A stretch of 64,000 bases of DNA from Streptomyces sp. MJM8645 (GCF_001625365.1 NZ_LJJF01000002.1:558001-622000); one strand, 5' to 3'; positions 43,661-52,814 are shown, counted from the first letter of the stretch. Notes: generated by a model not told the origin, from the sequence alone. Numbers and translations are program-made.

Positions 43661-44008
43661 ATGCGACGCCTCGTCACGACGATCGGTACCCTCATCGCCG
43701 CGGGGACGCTGGCCGTGGCCGTCCCCACGTCCGCCCAGGCCGCCACGGGCACCCTGACGTTCTACAACGTGATCTTCCCCGACGGGTCGGGCAGCGGCCC
43801 GGGCGTACCGTACGTCGACCCGGCCCCCGGCTGCTACGACGTCCCGAGGCAGGCGCACGGGCCCCTGTCAGGCGTGAACAACGCGACGGACAGCACGGTC
43901 CGCTTCTACTGGGGCGAGGACTGCACCGGCGGATCGCTGTTCAGCGTGTCGGCCGGCCGTTCGGTCAGGTTCAACTCGCACCCGCGCTCCTTCAGGGTCG
44001 AGAGCTGA
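43661..44008 (+). CDS. Small secreted protein, beta/gamma-crystallin or I36-inhibitor-like
   Basis: A 115-residue protein with GGAGG before ATG 43661. Signal peptide residues 1-28 (VAVPTSAQAA). The mature ~87 residues begin 'TGTLTFYNVIFPDGSGSG', include GCYDVP and a second Cys in EDCTGGSLFSVSAGRS, and end FRVES. Tyr/Trp-containing Greek-key-like pattern with 'C-x-GGSLF' resembles small Streptomyces killer-toxin-like or peptidase-inhibitor I36 proteins. Similar in plan to the gene at 61824. Confidence 0.75.
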   Translation: MRRLVTTIGTLIAAGTLAVAVPTSAQAATGTLTFYNVIFPDGSGSGPGVPYVDPAPGCYDVPRQAHGPLSGVNNATDSTVRFYWGEDCTGGSLFSVSAGRSVRFNSHPRSFRVES

Positions 44009-44283
44009 CCGCAGACCCGAACGCAGCCACTCCGGCCCCCGCGGCCGAAACGCGGGCAACTCGGACACAGAACCGGCCAGTTGGACAGCGACGACGCCGC
44101 TGTCCACACCGTCCGATCTGCGGCAACGAGAGCAAGCCGACCGAGCCGGGCGGCCCGGCTGGAGCCTCACCATGTAGTTGTCGGGCGTCTCGTCGTAGCA
44201 CGTGGCCAGGCTCCGCCACGCTCGGATCCCGTGGGAAACCGGTTTCCCACCCGCGCTGCCGCGCCTCTTTCGGTACGTCCCGG

Positions 44284-44592
44284 TCAGACAGCGGAGAGGT
44301 GCAGCTTGAACGGCGAACCGTTGGAGCTGGGCGTCCAGCCGTTCGACCGCCCGGCCCGAATACCTGCGGCGACTTCGCGCGGCAGGACGACCTCAGCCGG
44401 CAGCATGTTCGGTTCGAGCACGGCCGGCCGACCGGTCTCCACGACGAGCGTCGTTCCGGGACAGGCCGCGTCCTCCACCATGTAACCCAAGGTGATGCCG
44501 TCGTAGTCGCAGCACGGTTTCCTGCTCACTCGCCAGCGGTACTCGACGCCGTCGACGACAATGCGGCGGGACCCTTTCTTCGCCAGTGCCAC
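44284..44592 (-). CDS. Hypothetical protein
   Basis: A 102-residue protein from GTG 44592. It starts with a basic 'VALAKKGSRRIVVDGVEYRWRVSRKPCC' and continues DYDGITLGYMVEDAACPGTTLVVETGRP, a beta-rich sequence with three cysteines. No catalytic motif and no recognised family. It lies just beyond the ISAs1 relic on the same strand but has normal codon use and is probably a resident gene. Confidence 0.65.
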   Translation of the reverse strand: MALAKKGSRRIVVDGVEYRWRVSRKPCCDYDGITLGYMVEDAACPGTTLVVETGRPAVLEPNMLPAEVVLPREVAAGIRAGRSNGWTPSSNGSPFKLHLSAV

Positions 44593-44684
44593 TCTTTGCC
44601 CTTCGGCCTTCGACTGCTCGTATATGTGAATCGCCAGTCTCCCTGTACGGCACACGCGTGTCACCGGGTTTGGCCCAGAGCTGA

Positions 44685-45150
44685 TCACGCAAGGCCGAGG
44701 AGCGCGAGGGGGCGGCGTGCGTCGCGCGCGTTGCGGCGGAGGCCGGCCGCAATGTTCCTGACGCCGCTCAGCCATAGGACTCCAACAGCGAGATTGCGCC
44801 AGGTCGCCATGGCGCGGGGGACATTCCCGGTCCGCAGTTGGGAGACGTCCTCGGCGAAGGTCGTGTCGCGGACGTGGTGCAGGGCCTCGATCTTCCAGTG
44901 GTTCCGGATCAGTTGCGCGAGCTGGGCGGGAGTGGCCTGTTCGGCGGTCAGGCTGGTGACCGCGCAGATGGTCGCGATGGCGGTCTTGCCGGTCTTGCGG
45001 TCGGTGCGGCGGCGCTTGACCTGGACCGCCTGGCAGGCGCCGGGGAAAAGCAGGCTGTTGACAGTGGCGACCTTGATCCGGCGGATCTCGGAGCGGCCAT
45101 GTCCCGTTCCCCGGGTACGTCCCTGGAGTGGAATGTCCTTCCGTCGAACA
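44685..45150 (-). pseudogene. ISAs1-family transposase remnant (C-terminal part)
   Basis: The minus strand encodes the C-terminal ~150 residues of an ISAs1 transposase: 'DIPLQGRTRGTGHGRSEIRRIKV', 'FPGACQAVQVKRRRTDRKTGK', 'LIRNHWKIEALHHVRDTTFAED' (the His-Trp-x-Ile-Glu region with the last catalytic acid) and 'WRNLAVGVLWLSG'. The N-terminal half with the other catalytic Asp residues is absent, so it cannot transpose itself. No terminal repeats are visible. Confidence 0.85.
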
Positions 45151-45450
45151 ACCCGGCCAGCGGCTATTGGGGGGCCGGCCAAGGCGCCTGCGACACCCAC
45201 CCAGGGCAACATCCCGGTCTCGCTCGTCGTCGAGTAGTCGCGGGGATTTTGAACGGAGGGCGACCGCAGGCCACTTCGCCCTGTTGGCCACCCGCCGTCC
45301 GCGTTCGCGTTCGCGCCCACGGCGGCGCTACGACAGCGATGGCGCTACGACAGCAGTAGCGCCCGTCTGAGCGCACCGAAGGCCTCGTCCAACAGGGCCC
45401 GATGGTCGGGGTCGACCGCCGCCGCGCTCTCCCCCACCCCGGCGCAGGGG

Positions 45451-45828
45451 TCAGTTCTCAGATGGTGGGGCGGCGGCGAGGAGTTCACGCTTCACGTACT
45501 CGTAGTCGGCCCGGGCCCGCGGGTCGCCGTGGTCGTAGTCGCTCCAGAAGCCGGGGCGCTGCCAACGGGCGTCCGCGAGGCGGGTACTGCCGCCGTCGAT
45601 GACCAGGGTCCAGCCAGGTGGTATTCGGGTGTCCACTGTCTCGAAGTGGGCGGGGTCCCAGAGCAGTCCGGGATCGGGCACCTCGGGGCCGAGCACGCGA
45701 ATCTGGCAATCGATGTCGTATGCGACCATCTCCGCAACCGGGTAGACACCGCCCACCCGGATCCCGTCGAACTCCGCGACCGGAACGTCGGCCGCGGGGT
45801 GGATGATCTGCAGGCATCTGACTCTCAT
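45451..45828 (-). CDS. Hypothetical protein
   Basis: A 125-residue acidic protein starting MRVRCLQIIHPAADVPVAEFDGIRVGG. It is mainly beta with patterns 'YPVAEMVAYDIDCQIRVLGPEVPDPG' and 'GWTLVIDGGSTRLADARWQRPGFWSDYDHGDPRARADYEYVKREL'. No recognised family or signal. Good codon use supports a real gene. Confidence 0.65.
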   Translation of the reverse strand: MRVRCLQIIHPAADVPVAEFDGIRVGGVYPVAEMVAYDIDCQIRVLGPEVPDPGLLWDPAHFETVDTRIPPGWTLVIDGGSTRLADARWQRPGFWSDYDHGDPRARADYEYVKRELLAAAPPSEN

Positions 45829-46067
45829 GAGAGCAGTCTCGCCCCGGCCGGTCCCCGGCCGTTGTCCGGGGCGCCGCGACGGATCCAGCGAGGCGACCAG
45901 GCTCGGCCTCGGGAACAGGCGCGGTCGGCCCAGACCGGATCATCCGAGATGACGGACGAATCGGACCGGATCACCTGAGACAGGGACCGGATCGATGGAC
46001 ACGGGGCACTGGTCGAGCCCGGCAAGCGGTGGGATTCTCACCGAGCGCGGCAGCTTCGGCGCGCGAG

Positions 46068-46382
46068 TCAGCTCCAGTAGCTGCCGCTGATCGCTGCTGC
46101 CTCCCACGTCTGGAGCTTGAGTCGCTGCCTGCAGGAGGTGGTGGCTGCCGTCGCCCAGTCCCGGAAGGTTTCGGAGTCTCCTGCCAGTCCGTGGAGTTGC
46201 CGGGCGCAGTCCTGAGCTTGGACCGTCCAAGGCGCGAAGGCATCCTCGGCCAGGACCTGGTCGAGGCGATGCCGCACGATGGAGGTATCACCAGATAGCC
46301 CGGCAACGATCCCGGCGTGGTAGTTGCCCCAGTAGCCGGCGTACGGGTCAATCTGCACAGTCGGGTACGCGCGAACGTGCAC
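46068..46382 (-). CDS. Hypothetical protein or gene remnant
   Basis: From a GTG at 46382 the minus strand encodes 104 residues, 'VHVRAYPTVQIDPYAGYWGNYHAGIVAGLSGDTSIVRHRLDQVLAEDAFAPW', with two cysteines and good codon use. There is no convincing ribosome site, and the frame continues upstream as low-quality sequence, so it may be the C-terminal end of a longer lost gene. Confidence 0.45.
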   Translation of the reverse strand: MHVRAYPTVQIDPYAGYWGNYHAGIVAGLSGDTSIVRHRLDQVLAEDAFAPWTVQAQDCARQLHGLAGDSETFRDWATAATTSCRQRLKLQTWEAAAISGSYWS

Positions 46383-46581
46383 CGGTGCGGGTGGCTGTCC
46401 CTGGACGGAGGGCGCCGGGTAGGTTGATCGTTTGTCCCGTTCGGGCGGTTCAGCCCGCCACCACGGTTCGGAAGAACAGCCGACGGAATTGTTTCGTGCC
46501 GGATGTCGAGGACCTGTGCCCGGCTCCGACTGAGGGGTACAAGCGCGCCGAGTGGGCGCGCGGGACACAAGGGGACACCTG

Positions 46582-46944
46582 ATGAAGTACGTTGCGATGA
46601 TCTACGGCAACCAGGCCAAGTGGGACTCCTTCCCGGCCGATGCCTGGCCCGAGGCGATCGCCAAGCAGGACGCGTTCAACAGGAAGTACCGCGACAGCGG
46701 TGAACTGCTGGGCGCCTACGGCCTGGCGGACGCGGCCAACGCGCAGCTGGTGCGCCGAAAGGACGGCGTCCCGGCGGTCACCGACGGGCCGTACCTGGAG
46801 ACCAAGGAGTACATCGCCAGCTTCTACATGCTGGACTGCGAGTCCCTGGAGCGCGCGCAGGAGATCGCCGCCGACATGCCCTTCGCGGACATCGAGCCGG
46901 TCGAGCTGTGGCCGGTGCTGCACGACGCCGCGACGGACCTGTGA
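46582..46944 (+). CDS. YCII-related (DGPF domain) protein
   Basis: A 120-residue protein. It shows the DGPF signature VTDGPYLETKEYIASFYMLDCESLERAQEIAADMPFA and the N-terminal 'MKYVAMIYG' strand of the dimeric ferredoxin-like YCII fold. It ends by overlapping the sigma factor gene (GTGA). DGPF proteins are the standard partners of ECF42 sigma factors. Confidence 0.9.
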   Translation: MKYVAMIYGNQAKWDSFPADAWPEAIAKQDAFNRKYRDSGELLGAYGLADAANAQLVRRKDGVPAVTDGPYLETKEYIASFYMLDCESLERAQEIAADMPFADIEPVELWPVLHDAATDL

Positions 46945-48194
46945 CCGAGAGGCCCGGCGTCGAGGACCTGCTGCGCGAACTGGCGCCGCAGGTCCTCGGC
47001 GCGCTCATCCGCCGGTACGGCGTCTTCGACACATGCGAGGACGCCGTCCAGGAGGCGCTGCTGGCCGCCGCCCTCCAGTGGCCCGCCGAGGGAACGCCGG
47101 ACAATCCCCGGGGATGGCTGGTCACCGTCGCTTCCCGCCGGCTGGTCGACCAGGTCCGCAGTGAGCAGGCGCGCCGGCGCCGCGAGGACCGGATCGCCCT
47201 GGCCACTCCGCAGGCCGAGCTGCTGAGCCGCGCCGCCGACGCCGAACCGGACACGGACCGGGACGACTCCCTGGCGCTACTGTTCCTGTGCTGCCACCCG
47301 GCACTGTCCGAGCCCAGCCGGATCGCCCTGACACTGCGCGCGATCGGCGGCCTGACCACCGCCCAGATCGCCGCGGCCTTCCTCGTCCCCGAGGCGACCA
47401 TGGCCCAGCGCATCAGCCGCGCCAAACAAACCGTCAAGACCTCCGCCACCCCGCTGTGCATGCCGAGGGCAGCCGACCGGGCCGAACGGCTGGAGGCGGT
47501 GCTCCACGTGCTGTACCTGATCTTCAACGAGGGCTACACCGCCACCGACGGCGCCGACCTGACCGCGCCGGCCCTGTCGGCCGAGGCGATCCGGCTCACC
47601 CACCTGCTGCACCGCCTGCTGCCCGACCACACCGAAACGGCCGGGCTGCTTGCCCTGATGCTGCTCACCGACGCGCGCCGCCCCGCCCGCACCGGACCCG
47701 ACGGCGACCTGGTGCCGCTGGCCGAGCAGGACCGCACCCGTTGGAACCGCCGACTTGTCGCGGAGGGCCTCGACCTGATCAGCCGCACCTTGCCCCGCGG
47801 ACAGGTGGGCCCGTACCAGCTGCAGGCGGCCATCGCCGCCGTCCACGACGAGGCCGAGCACGTCGACGCCACCGACTGGCCGCAGATCCTCACCCTCTAC
47901 GACCTGCTGGAGCACCTCGCACCGAACCCGATGGTCACCCTCAACCGCGCGGTAGCCGTCGCCATGGTGCACGGACCCGCTGCCGGGCTCGACCTGCTGG
48001 CGGCACTGGAATCCGACAAACGGACGGCCCGCCACCACCGCCTGCTCGCCGCCCGCGCCCACTTCCTGGAACAGCTCGGCGACCTCGACGCAGCGGCCCA
48101 CACCTATCGCGAGGCAGCCCGACGCGCCACCAGCACACCGGAACGGCGCCACCTCACAACCCGCGCGGCACGCCTCGCCCCCGAGCAGAACTGA
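46941..48194 (+). CDS. ECF42-type RNA polymerase sigma factor
   Basis: A 417-residue protein from GTG 46941, coupled to the DGPF gene. Region sigma-2 has 'YGVFDTCEDAVQEALLAAALQWPAEGTPDNPRGWLVTVASRRLVDQ'; sigma-4 has 'IGGLTTAQIAAAFLVPEATMAQRISRAKQ'. A ~200-residue helical C-terminal extension with TPR-like segments, including 'YLIFNEGYTATDGADLTAPALSAEAIRLTHLLHRLLP', is diagnostic of ECF42. No anti-sigma gene is present, as expected for the group, where the extension controls activity. Confidence 0.92.
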   Translation: MTERPGVEDLLRELAPQVLGALIRRYGVFDTCEDAVQEALLAAALQWPAEGTPDNPRGWLVTVASRRLVDQVRSEQARRRREDRIALATPQAELLSRAADAEPDTDRDDSLALLFLCCHPALSEPSRIALTLRAIGGLTTAQIAAAFLVPEATMAQRISRAKQTVKTSATPLCMPRAADRAERLEAVLHVLYLIFNEGYTATDGADLTAPALSAEAIRLTHLLHRLLPDHTETAGLLALMLLTDARRPARTGPDGDLVPLAEQDRTRWNRRLVAEGLDLISRTLPRGQVGPYQLQAAIAAVHDEAEHVDATDWPQILTLYDLLEHLAPNPMVTLNRAVAVAMVHGPAAGLDLLAALESDKRTARHHRLLAARAHFLEQLGDLDAAAHTYREAARRATSTPERRHLTTRAARLAPEQN

Positions 48195-48268
48195 CCGGCA
48201 AAGCCGAACCACCAACGGAACTCGGGCACCACCGCTGTGCACGTTCGGCTGTACTCGCCTGTGCACAT

Positions 48269-49099
48269 TCAGGTGTACGCCGACGAGGCGTCCACGGTGA
48301 GGCGCCAGTGCGCGAACATGCAGGGATATCGCTGGGCGATCTCCCGCAGTTTCGCGATGGCCTTCCGCTTGGCCTTGAGCCGCTTGTACTTCTGGCGGAT
48401 CCAGCGCACCAGGTAGGCGTTGATGCGCATCAAGAAGGGATGCAGCTCCCACGGCCGGAAGCGGCCGAAGTAGTTGATCCAGCCCGCCACCATGGGGTTG
48501 ACCCATCGGGCGAGCTCATTGACGGAAAGATCGGAGCGGGTGTGCAGCTGCCAGGAGCGCACCTCCCGGCCGATCCTCGCCAGAGCGTCCTGGCTGACCG
48601 CCGGCTCGAACGACAGGAAGAGCCTGCCGTGCCGAGCCCGGTTTCGCCTGGCGCGGAACGTGTACCCGAGGAACGTGAACGCCTCGTGCTCGTAGGAGCC
48701 TTGGCGGATCCGTTCTTGCAGTACACGATCCGGGTCCTGTCCGGGTGCAGACGCAGCCCGACCTCGACCATCCTGTCCGTGAGCGCGGCCAGCACCTCAC
48801 GGGCCTGGCGCTCGGTGACGCAGTGCAGCACCGCGTCGTCCGCATAGCGTTCGAACCAGACGGCCTCCACCGTGCGACTTGGGAATGACCGCCGCGCGCA
48901 CCGGAGGCGGAAAGCAGGAGCCCGACGACATCCGGTTCCAGACCTTGTACAGATTGTTCTGAAGGTCCTTCTCGAAGTCGGCGATGCTCTGCCCGTCCAC
49001 CCCAGGAGCGCCCTTGTTCGCCCTGACTTCCTCCCACGCCCCCTTGACTTCCCACTTCGAAATATCAAACGGCTTGACCTGAGACTTCAACTGGCCCAT
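48269..49099 (-). pseudogene. Group II intron reverse transcriptase/maturase, degraded
   Basis: Three frames add up to one intron-encoded protein. The N-terminus from ATG 49099 (GGAGG upstream) gives 'DISKWEVKGAWEEVRANKGAPGVDGQSIADFE' and PPPVRAAVIPKSHGGG. At ~48865 it jumps to 'VWFERYADDAVLHCVTERQAREVL', which holds the catalytic YADD, so RT blocks 2-4 are deleted. After another shift near 48705 the maturase end is 'SWQLHTRSDLSVNELARWVNPMVAGWINYFGRF'. It cannot make a working enzyme. Confidence 0.85.
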
Positions 49100-49731
49100 C
49101 GAACTCCTCCCGGAGAACATCCGGTTGATGCGATCAACACAGTCACGAACGACCCGGCCCCTTCGCTCCACCCCCGTTACAGGGGCTTCACCGCTACTAC
49201 GGGCCGGTCCGCCAGCAGGACCCGCGTCGGTACTCGACCCCTCGCAGTGTCCGCTGCTTGGGGCACTCCCTCTCGCCCACCGCTGTGCGGCGGGCAGTAT
49301 CGGACCTGCCTTCTCCTGTTCCATGCGGAAGCCGCAGACCGGACTCATGTCGCCTACATACCGGACACCACCTGGCCAATAGGCGAACACCCGCCAGGCT
49401 CATCCCGGAGTTCGTCTCACACCCCGGTTCTGATGTCATCTGTCTGTCTTTCGACACGTCAGCAGCGATTCACTTGCGTTCGTCTTCCCGGTCCCCACCT
49501 GACGCCTCTTACGACACCTTTTCCTCATCGCTCACCACGACGGTCTTCAGCCAACGCAGCATGAGGTGGTTTGGATCCTCCCCCCGCAGGGCGACTCCGA
49601 AGGGCCAAAACCTTCATCATCCGCACAGCACCATTCCTGGAAGCTGTCCTACAACCAACTCCCTTTCATGTTCAGGACACAAGAGACGGGACAACCCTCG
49701 CTGCCACTGAAAAGGATCTTGGCCGTGTCGG
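49100..49731 (-). other. No gene; probable 5' RNA part of the dead group II intron
   Basis: This 632-base stretch has no coding frame with good codon use. It lies upstream of the maturase relic in the minus direction, where group II introns carry ribozyme domains I-III, and contains several short GC hairpins. The 5' GUGYG end and domain V were not identified, so the boundaries are unknown. Confidence 0.35.
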
Positions 49732-50466
49732 TCAGTTCGGGATGGACGGCAGCACGGCGACAGCCGAGAGAGCGAACGGCAGGCCCTGGTTCTCGACGAA
49801 GACGGCGTCGCGGACAGCCTGCGCGATGACGGGGTGGGTGGGGGCGTCGAGGTAGCGGGCGGTGGAGTCGAGCGGGGCGATGCGGCGTTCGGCGATCAGG
49901 TTGCGCAGGGCACCGGGGAGGTTGTCCAGGCTGTCGCGCACCTCCCTCAGGCCGAAGGTGTTGGCCAGCCCTACCGCCGCGGACCGGGCCTTGAGTAGGT
50001 TGGTCGGCAGGTTCTGGGCGGTGGCCTTGGCCAGGTAGTAGGTGACGGGCTGGATCGCCCAAGCCAGCGCCGTGTGCGGGTCGCCGTCGTCGGGGCCGGG
50101 CGGCCCGAAGGCGCCCGGGCCGAGGTTGAGGCCGTCGCACAGCCACTCGGGCCGCATGCTGGTGCGGTAGGGGACGTGGCCGGCCGACCGGAACGCCGGG
50201 AGCGTGGTGATGGCGGCCGTCGCCTCGATCTGGAAGGCGTCGGCGAGGCGCCGCAGGATCGACTCCACCGCGGTCCGGGCAGCCGACACGTCAGCCGGAG
50301 TGGCGACGACGGGGATCAGGTCGAGGTCTGAGGTGATGTGTCCGCTGCGCCCGGTGCGGTGGTCGCCGCGGGCGAGGGAGCCGGACAGCGCCACCGACAT
50401 CCCGGTCACGCCGTCGAATTCGCGGGCCAGCTGTTGGAGAAGCAGGGGCAGGTCGTGGGATTTCAC
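49732..50466 (-). CDS. Nucleotidyltransferase-fold protein
   Basis: A 244-residue protein. N-terminal 'GMSVALSGSLARGDHRTGRSGHITSDLDLIPVV' is the nucleotidyltransferase signature: GSxxRGD then a DxD pair (SDLDL) that binds Mg2+. The helical C-terminal domain ('ALAWAIQPVTYYLAKATAQNLPTNLLKARSAA') is of the type seen in antibiotic adenylyltransferases and small toxin-antitoxin NTases. The substrate is unknown. Confidence 0.8.
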   Translation of the reverse strand: MKSHDLPLLLQQLAREFDGVTGMSVALSGSLARGDHRTGRSGHITSDLDLIPVVATPADVSAARTAVESILRRLADAFQIEATAAITTLPAFRSAGHVPYRTSMRPEWLCDGLNLGPGAFGPPGPDDGDPHTALAWAIQPVTYYLAKATAQNLPTNLLKARSAAVGLANTFGLREVRDSLDNLPGALRNLIAERRIAPLDSTARYLDAPTHPVIAQAVRDAVFVENQGLPFALSAVAVLPSIPN

Positions 50467-50604
50467 GGCGTTCCTCGGGTCCCAGGGTCGCCACGATCCG
50501 ATGTGGACCCGCCAGGCCGGGTTCCGGGCCGGTCGGAGCCCGGAGCCCCGTGATCGGGCAGCGAGTGGCCGAGGAAGCGCCGGTGGCTGGCTGACGTCCC
50601 CGCC

Positions 50605-50656
50605 AACGCCCGAAGGGCGGCCCCGGCCGGGTGGCTGGGACCGCCCTTCGGGCGTT
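50605..50656. terminator. Terminator of the CDF transporter gene
   Basis: AACGCCCGAAGGGCGG and its exact reverse complement around a 20-base loop, 16 bases after the minus-strand stop. Confidence 0.8.
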
Positions 50657-50671
50657 GTTGGTGCTGGTGGT

Positions 50672-51385
50672 TCAGCAGCCGCACTCCTCGCCGCGCCAGG
50701 CCTCGATGCCCTCGCGCACCGCGAGGCCGGCCACCAGGAGGCCGACGACGGGGTCGAGCCACCACAGGCCGAACAGCGTGTTGGCGAGCAGGCCGACCAG
50801 GACGGCGGCGGCCAGGTAGGCGCACAGCAGGTTCTGGGTGCCCTCGCCGGAGGTGGCGCCGGAGTCGAGGATCTTGCCCAGGCGGCGCTTGGCCCGGCCC
50901 AGCAGCGGCATCACGATCAGCGAGGACGCCGACAGCGCGATGCCGAGCCAGCTGGTCGACGGCTTCTCGCCCGCGATCAGGGTGGAGATCGCGTCGTAGG
51001 CGATGTAGGGGGCGAGCAGGAAGAAGGTGACCGCCACGGCCTTCTGGGCCTTGCCCTCAGCGTCCTCGGACAGGGTCCGGGAGCCGCTGAACCGCCAGAC
51101 GATGATCACCGAGGCCAAGCCCTCGATCACGGAGTCCAGGCCGAAGCCGAGCAGCGCGACGGAGGAGGCCAGCACTGCGGCGACGATGGCGACCGCGCCC
51201 TCGGCGGCCATGTAGGCCAGGGACAGCCAGGACAGCAGCTTGGCCTTGCGGGCGGCGGCGTGCCAGGCGTCGTCCCGGTCGATGGGCGGGCGGCAGCAGG
51301 CGTCGGTGCAGCTGGGCTCGCAGTGGCAGCCGCCGGGTTCCTCGGCGATGGTCAGCTCCTCGGCGCTGGTCTCGGGGGCGCTCAT
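50672..51385 (-). CDS. Cation diffusion facilitator (heavy-metal efflux)
   Basis: A 237-residue membrane protein from ATG 51385. The N-terminal tail is Cys-rich (GGCHCEPSCTDACCRP), suited to catching a soft metal, and the C-terminus ends EECGC. It has about six helices; the Zn-type motif appears as 'GFGLDSVIEGLASVI' (GxDS..E) in TM2 and 'WLDPVVGLLVAGLAVREG' (DP) in TM5. The large cytosolic domain of classic CDFs is missing. Overlap (ATGA) with the upstream ArsR gene makes a two-gene metal resistance operon. Confidence 0.85.
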   Translation of the reverse strand: MSAPETSAEELTIAEEPGGCHCEPSCTDACCRPPIDRDDAWHAAARKAKLLSWLSLAYMAAEGAVAIVAAVLASSVALLGFGLDSVIEGLASVIIVWRFSGSRTLSEDAEGKAQKAVAVTFFLLAPYIAYDAISTLIAGEKPSTSWLGIALSASSLIVMPLLGRAKRRLGKILDSGATSGEGTQNLLCAYLAAAVLVGLLANTLFGLWWLDPVVGLLVAGLAVREGIEAWRGEECGC

Positions 51386-51741
51386 TCGCCTGCTCCGTCC
51401 GGGGTGCCGTAGGTGGGGCAGAGGGCGACCGCGTCGCCGGTCGCGGCCAGCACGGTTTCGGCCGCCGCGAGCAGGTCGGCCAGGGACGGCTGGGTCAGTG
51501 TGAAGACCGAGGCCCGGCCGACCGGGCGGGAGTCGACGAGTCCGCACTCGCGCAGGCACGCCAGGTGCTTGGAGACCGTGGACTGGGCCAGGCCGAGCTG
51601 CTCGACCAGGTCGACCACGCGGGCCTCGCTCACCGCGAGGTGGCGCAAGATCGCCAGGCGGGCCGGATCGCCGAGCGAGCGGAACAGGGCCGCCGCCGGC
51701 GCGAGCTCCACCCGGTCGACAGTCGGAGAGGGAGTTGTCAT
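51382..51741 (-). CDS. ArsR/SmtB family metalloregulator
   Basis: A 119-residue winged-helix repressor from ATG 51741 (a GTG two codons earlier is possible). DNA-binding helices: 'VSEARVVDLVEQLGLAQSTVSKHLACLRECGLVDSRPVGR' (~38-78). Cysteines at 'LACLRECG' and 'ALCPTYGTP' can bind metal as in CmtR/CadC-type sensors. It overlaps the CDF gene and an 18-bp palindrome covers its own start codon. Confidence 0.88.
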   Translation of the reverse strand: MTTPSPTVDRVELAPAAALFRSLGDPARLAILRHLAVSEARVVDLVEQLGLAQSTVSKHLACLRECGLVDSRPVGRASVFTLTQPSLADLLAAAETVLAATGDAVALCPTYGTPDGAGE

Positions 51742-51756
51742 CGTCACATGACGATG
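51739..51756. promoter_or_regulatory. ArsR operator over the start codon
   Basis: CATCGTCA-CA-TGACGATG, a perfect 8-bp inverted repeat spanning the ArsR start. Binding here would block the arsR-CDF transcript until metal releases it. The paired sequence is seen; binding is inferred. Confidence 0.7.
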
Positions 51757-51818
51757 TTATCGGATGTCCTGCCTCAATTGATCTTTGTCGGTGGGATGGC
51801 GCCTGAACTGGGCTGATG

Positions 51819-51865
51819 CAACGGGATGTGAGAGCAGGCAAGCTGACTGGTCTCACATCCCGTTG
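51819..51865. repeat. Perfect 15-bp inverted repeat, possible IS/MITE relic
   Basis: CAACGGGATGTGAGA and its exact reverse complement 17 bases apart, in the gap between ArsR and the EF-Tu-like gene. No gene lies inside. Either a hairpin terminator for a vanished gene or joined ends of an insertion sequence. Confidence 0.6.
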
Positions 51866-52119
51866 TCGCTCAGGCGGGTTTGCCGCCGAGTTTCTCGGGT
51901 TCGGTTGCCGCTGGCCTGTGTCTGCGCACACGGTTGTTGGTCGTCGTGCCGGTCGGTCTGGTCCGCCGCAAGAGACTACTGTGGGGAAGGATTTGCACAA
52001 TCTGACGGACCGCCAGAAGAGGCGGGGGCAAGCATGCGTTCCGCAGCTCCTGCGACCAGGTGCTGCCGCCCATTCCACCGGCAGTCCACACAGACCACCC
52101 ACACGAGGAGAAGTCACCT

Positions 52120-52710
52120 ATGTCAGAGGAGACAGCCGAGGCGGCAGCCGACGAGCCGTTCCTGATGTCCGTCGTGGACGTCCACTCTCCCTCGGGGGGC
52201 GGAAGCGTTGTACGGGGCCGCATCGAACTCGGCAGCGTCAAGGCGGGGGACGAAGTCGAGATCGTCGGCGGTGGCAAGTCCCTCGTGGCCAAATGTGCAG
52301 GGGTCGAGGTGGACCGTACGGCCAACGGAGAACAGGACGGGAAGGCCGTGGCCGTGCTGCTGCGTGACGTGGCCGCCAAGGACATCGAACCGGGCCAGGT
52401 CCTGGCCAAGCCGGGCAGCTTCACCGCACGCACCACCTTCAAGGCCAACGTCTACGTGCTGAGCGCGGACGAAGGCGGCCGCGACGTCTCCATCACCACG
52501 GGATATCGGCCCAAGTTCGTCATTCGCGAAGACATCATCGACGGATCCATCAAGCTGCCGGACGGGATTGACAGGGCAACGCCCGGCGAGAGCACCGACC
52601 TGACTGCCACTCTGGACCGCGAGATTGTCTTGGTGAAGGGCCTGCGCTTCTCGTTCCAGCACGGCCCAGGAATCGTGGCGAATGGAGCCGTTACCGAGGT
52701 CATCTCGTAG
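52120..52710 (+). CDS. Orphan EF-Tu domain II-III protein (no GTPase domain)
   Basis: A 196-residue protein with CGAGGAG before ATG 52120. It aligns to EF-Tu from the start of domain II: 'PFLMSVVDVHSPSGGGSVVRGRIELGSVKAGDEVEIVG', 'LLRDVAAKDIEPGQVLAKPGSFTARTTFKANVYVLSADEGGR' and domain III 'TTGYRPKFVIREDIIDGSIKLPDGIDRATPGES', 'GLRFSFQHGPGIVANGAVTEV'. The G-domain (GHVDHGKT, NKxD) is fully absent, yet the frame has its own start and ribosome site. It may interact with tRNA, EF-Ts or an EF-Tu-targeting toxin; the role is unknown. Confidence 0.8.
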   Translation: MSEETAEAAADEPFLMSVVDVHSPSGGGSVVRGRIELGSVKAGDEVEIVGGGKSLVAKCAGVEVDRTANGEQDGKAVAVLLRDVAAKDIEPGQVLAKPGSFTARTTFKANVYVLSADEGGRDVSITTGYRPKFVIREDIIDGSIKLPDGIDRATPGESTDLTATLDREIVLVKGLRFSFQHGPGIVANGAVTEVIS

Positions 52711-52814
52711 GTGCAGGGCCGCGTTCGTGCTCCGGTCGGCATCCGCCCCGAAGGCCTTCACCGTCACGGCCTGGCGCTTGAAGTGAACGAAGCCACGTAG
52801 CAGACGGTGGCCAG

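Noticed and set aside
45300..45400. Short Arg-rich frames on both strands beside the ISAs1 relic
   Set aside because: Simple-sequence (CGTTCG, GCGCTACGACAGC repeats) without codon bias or start signals.
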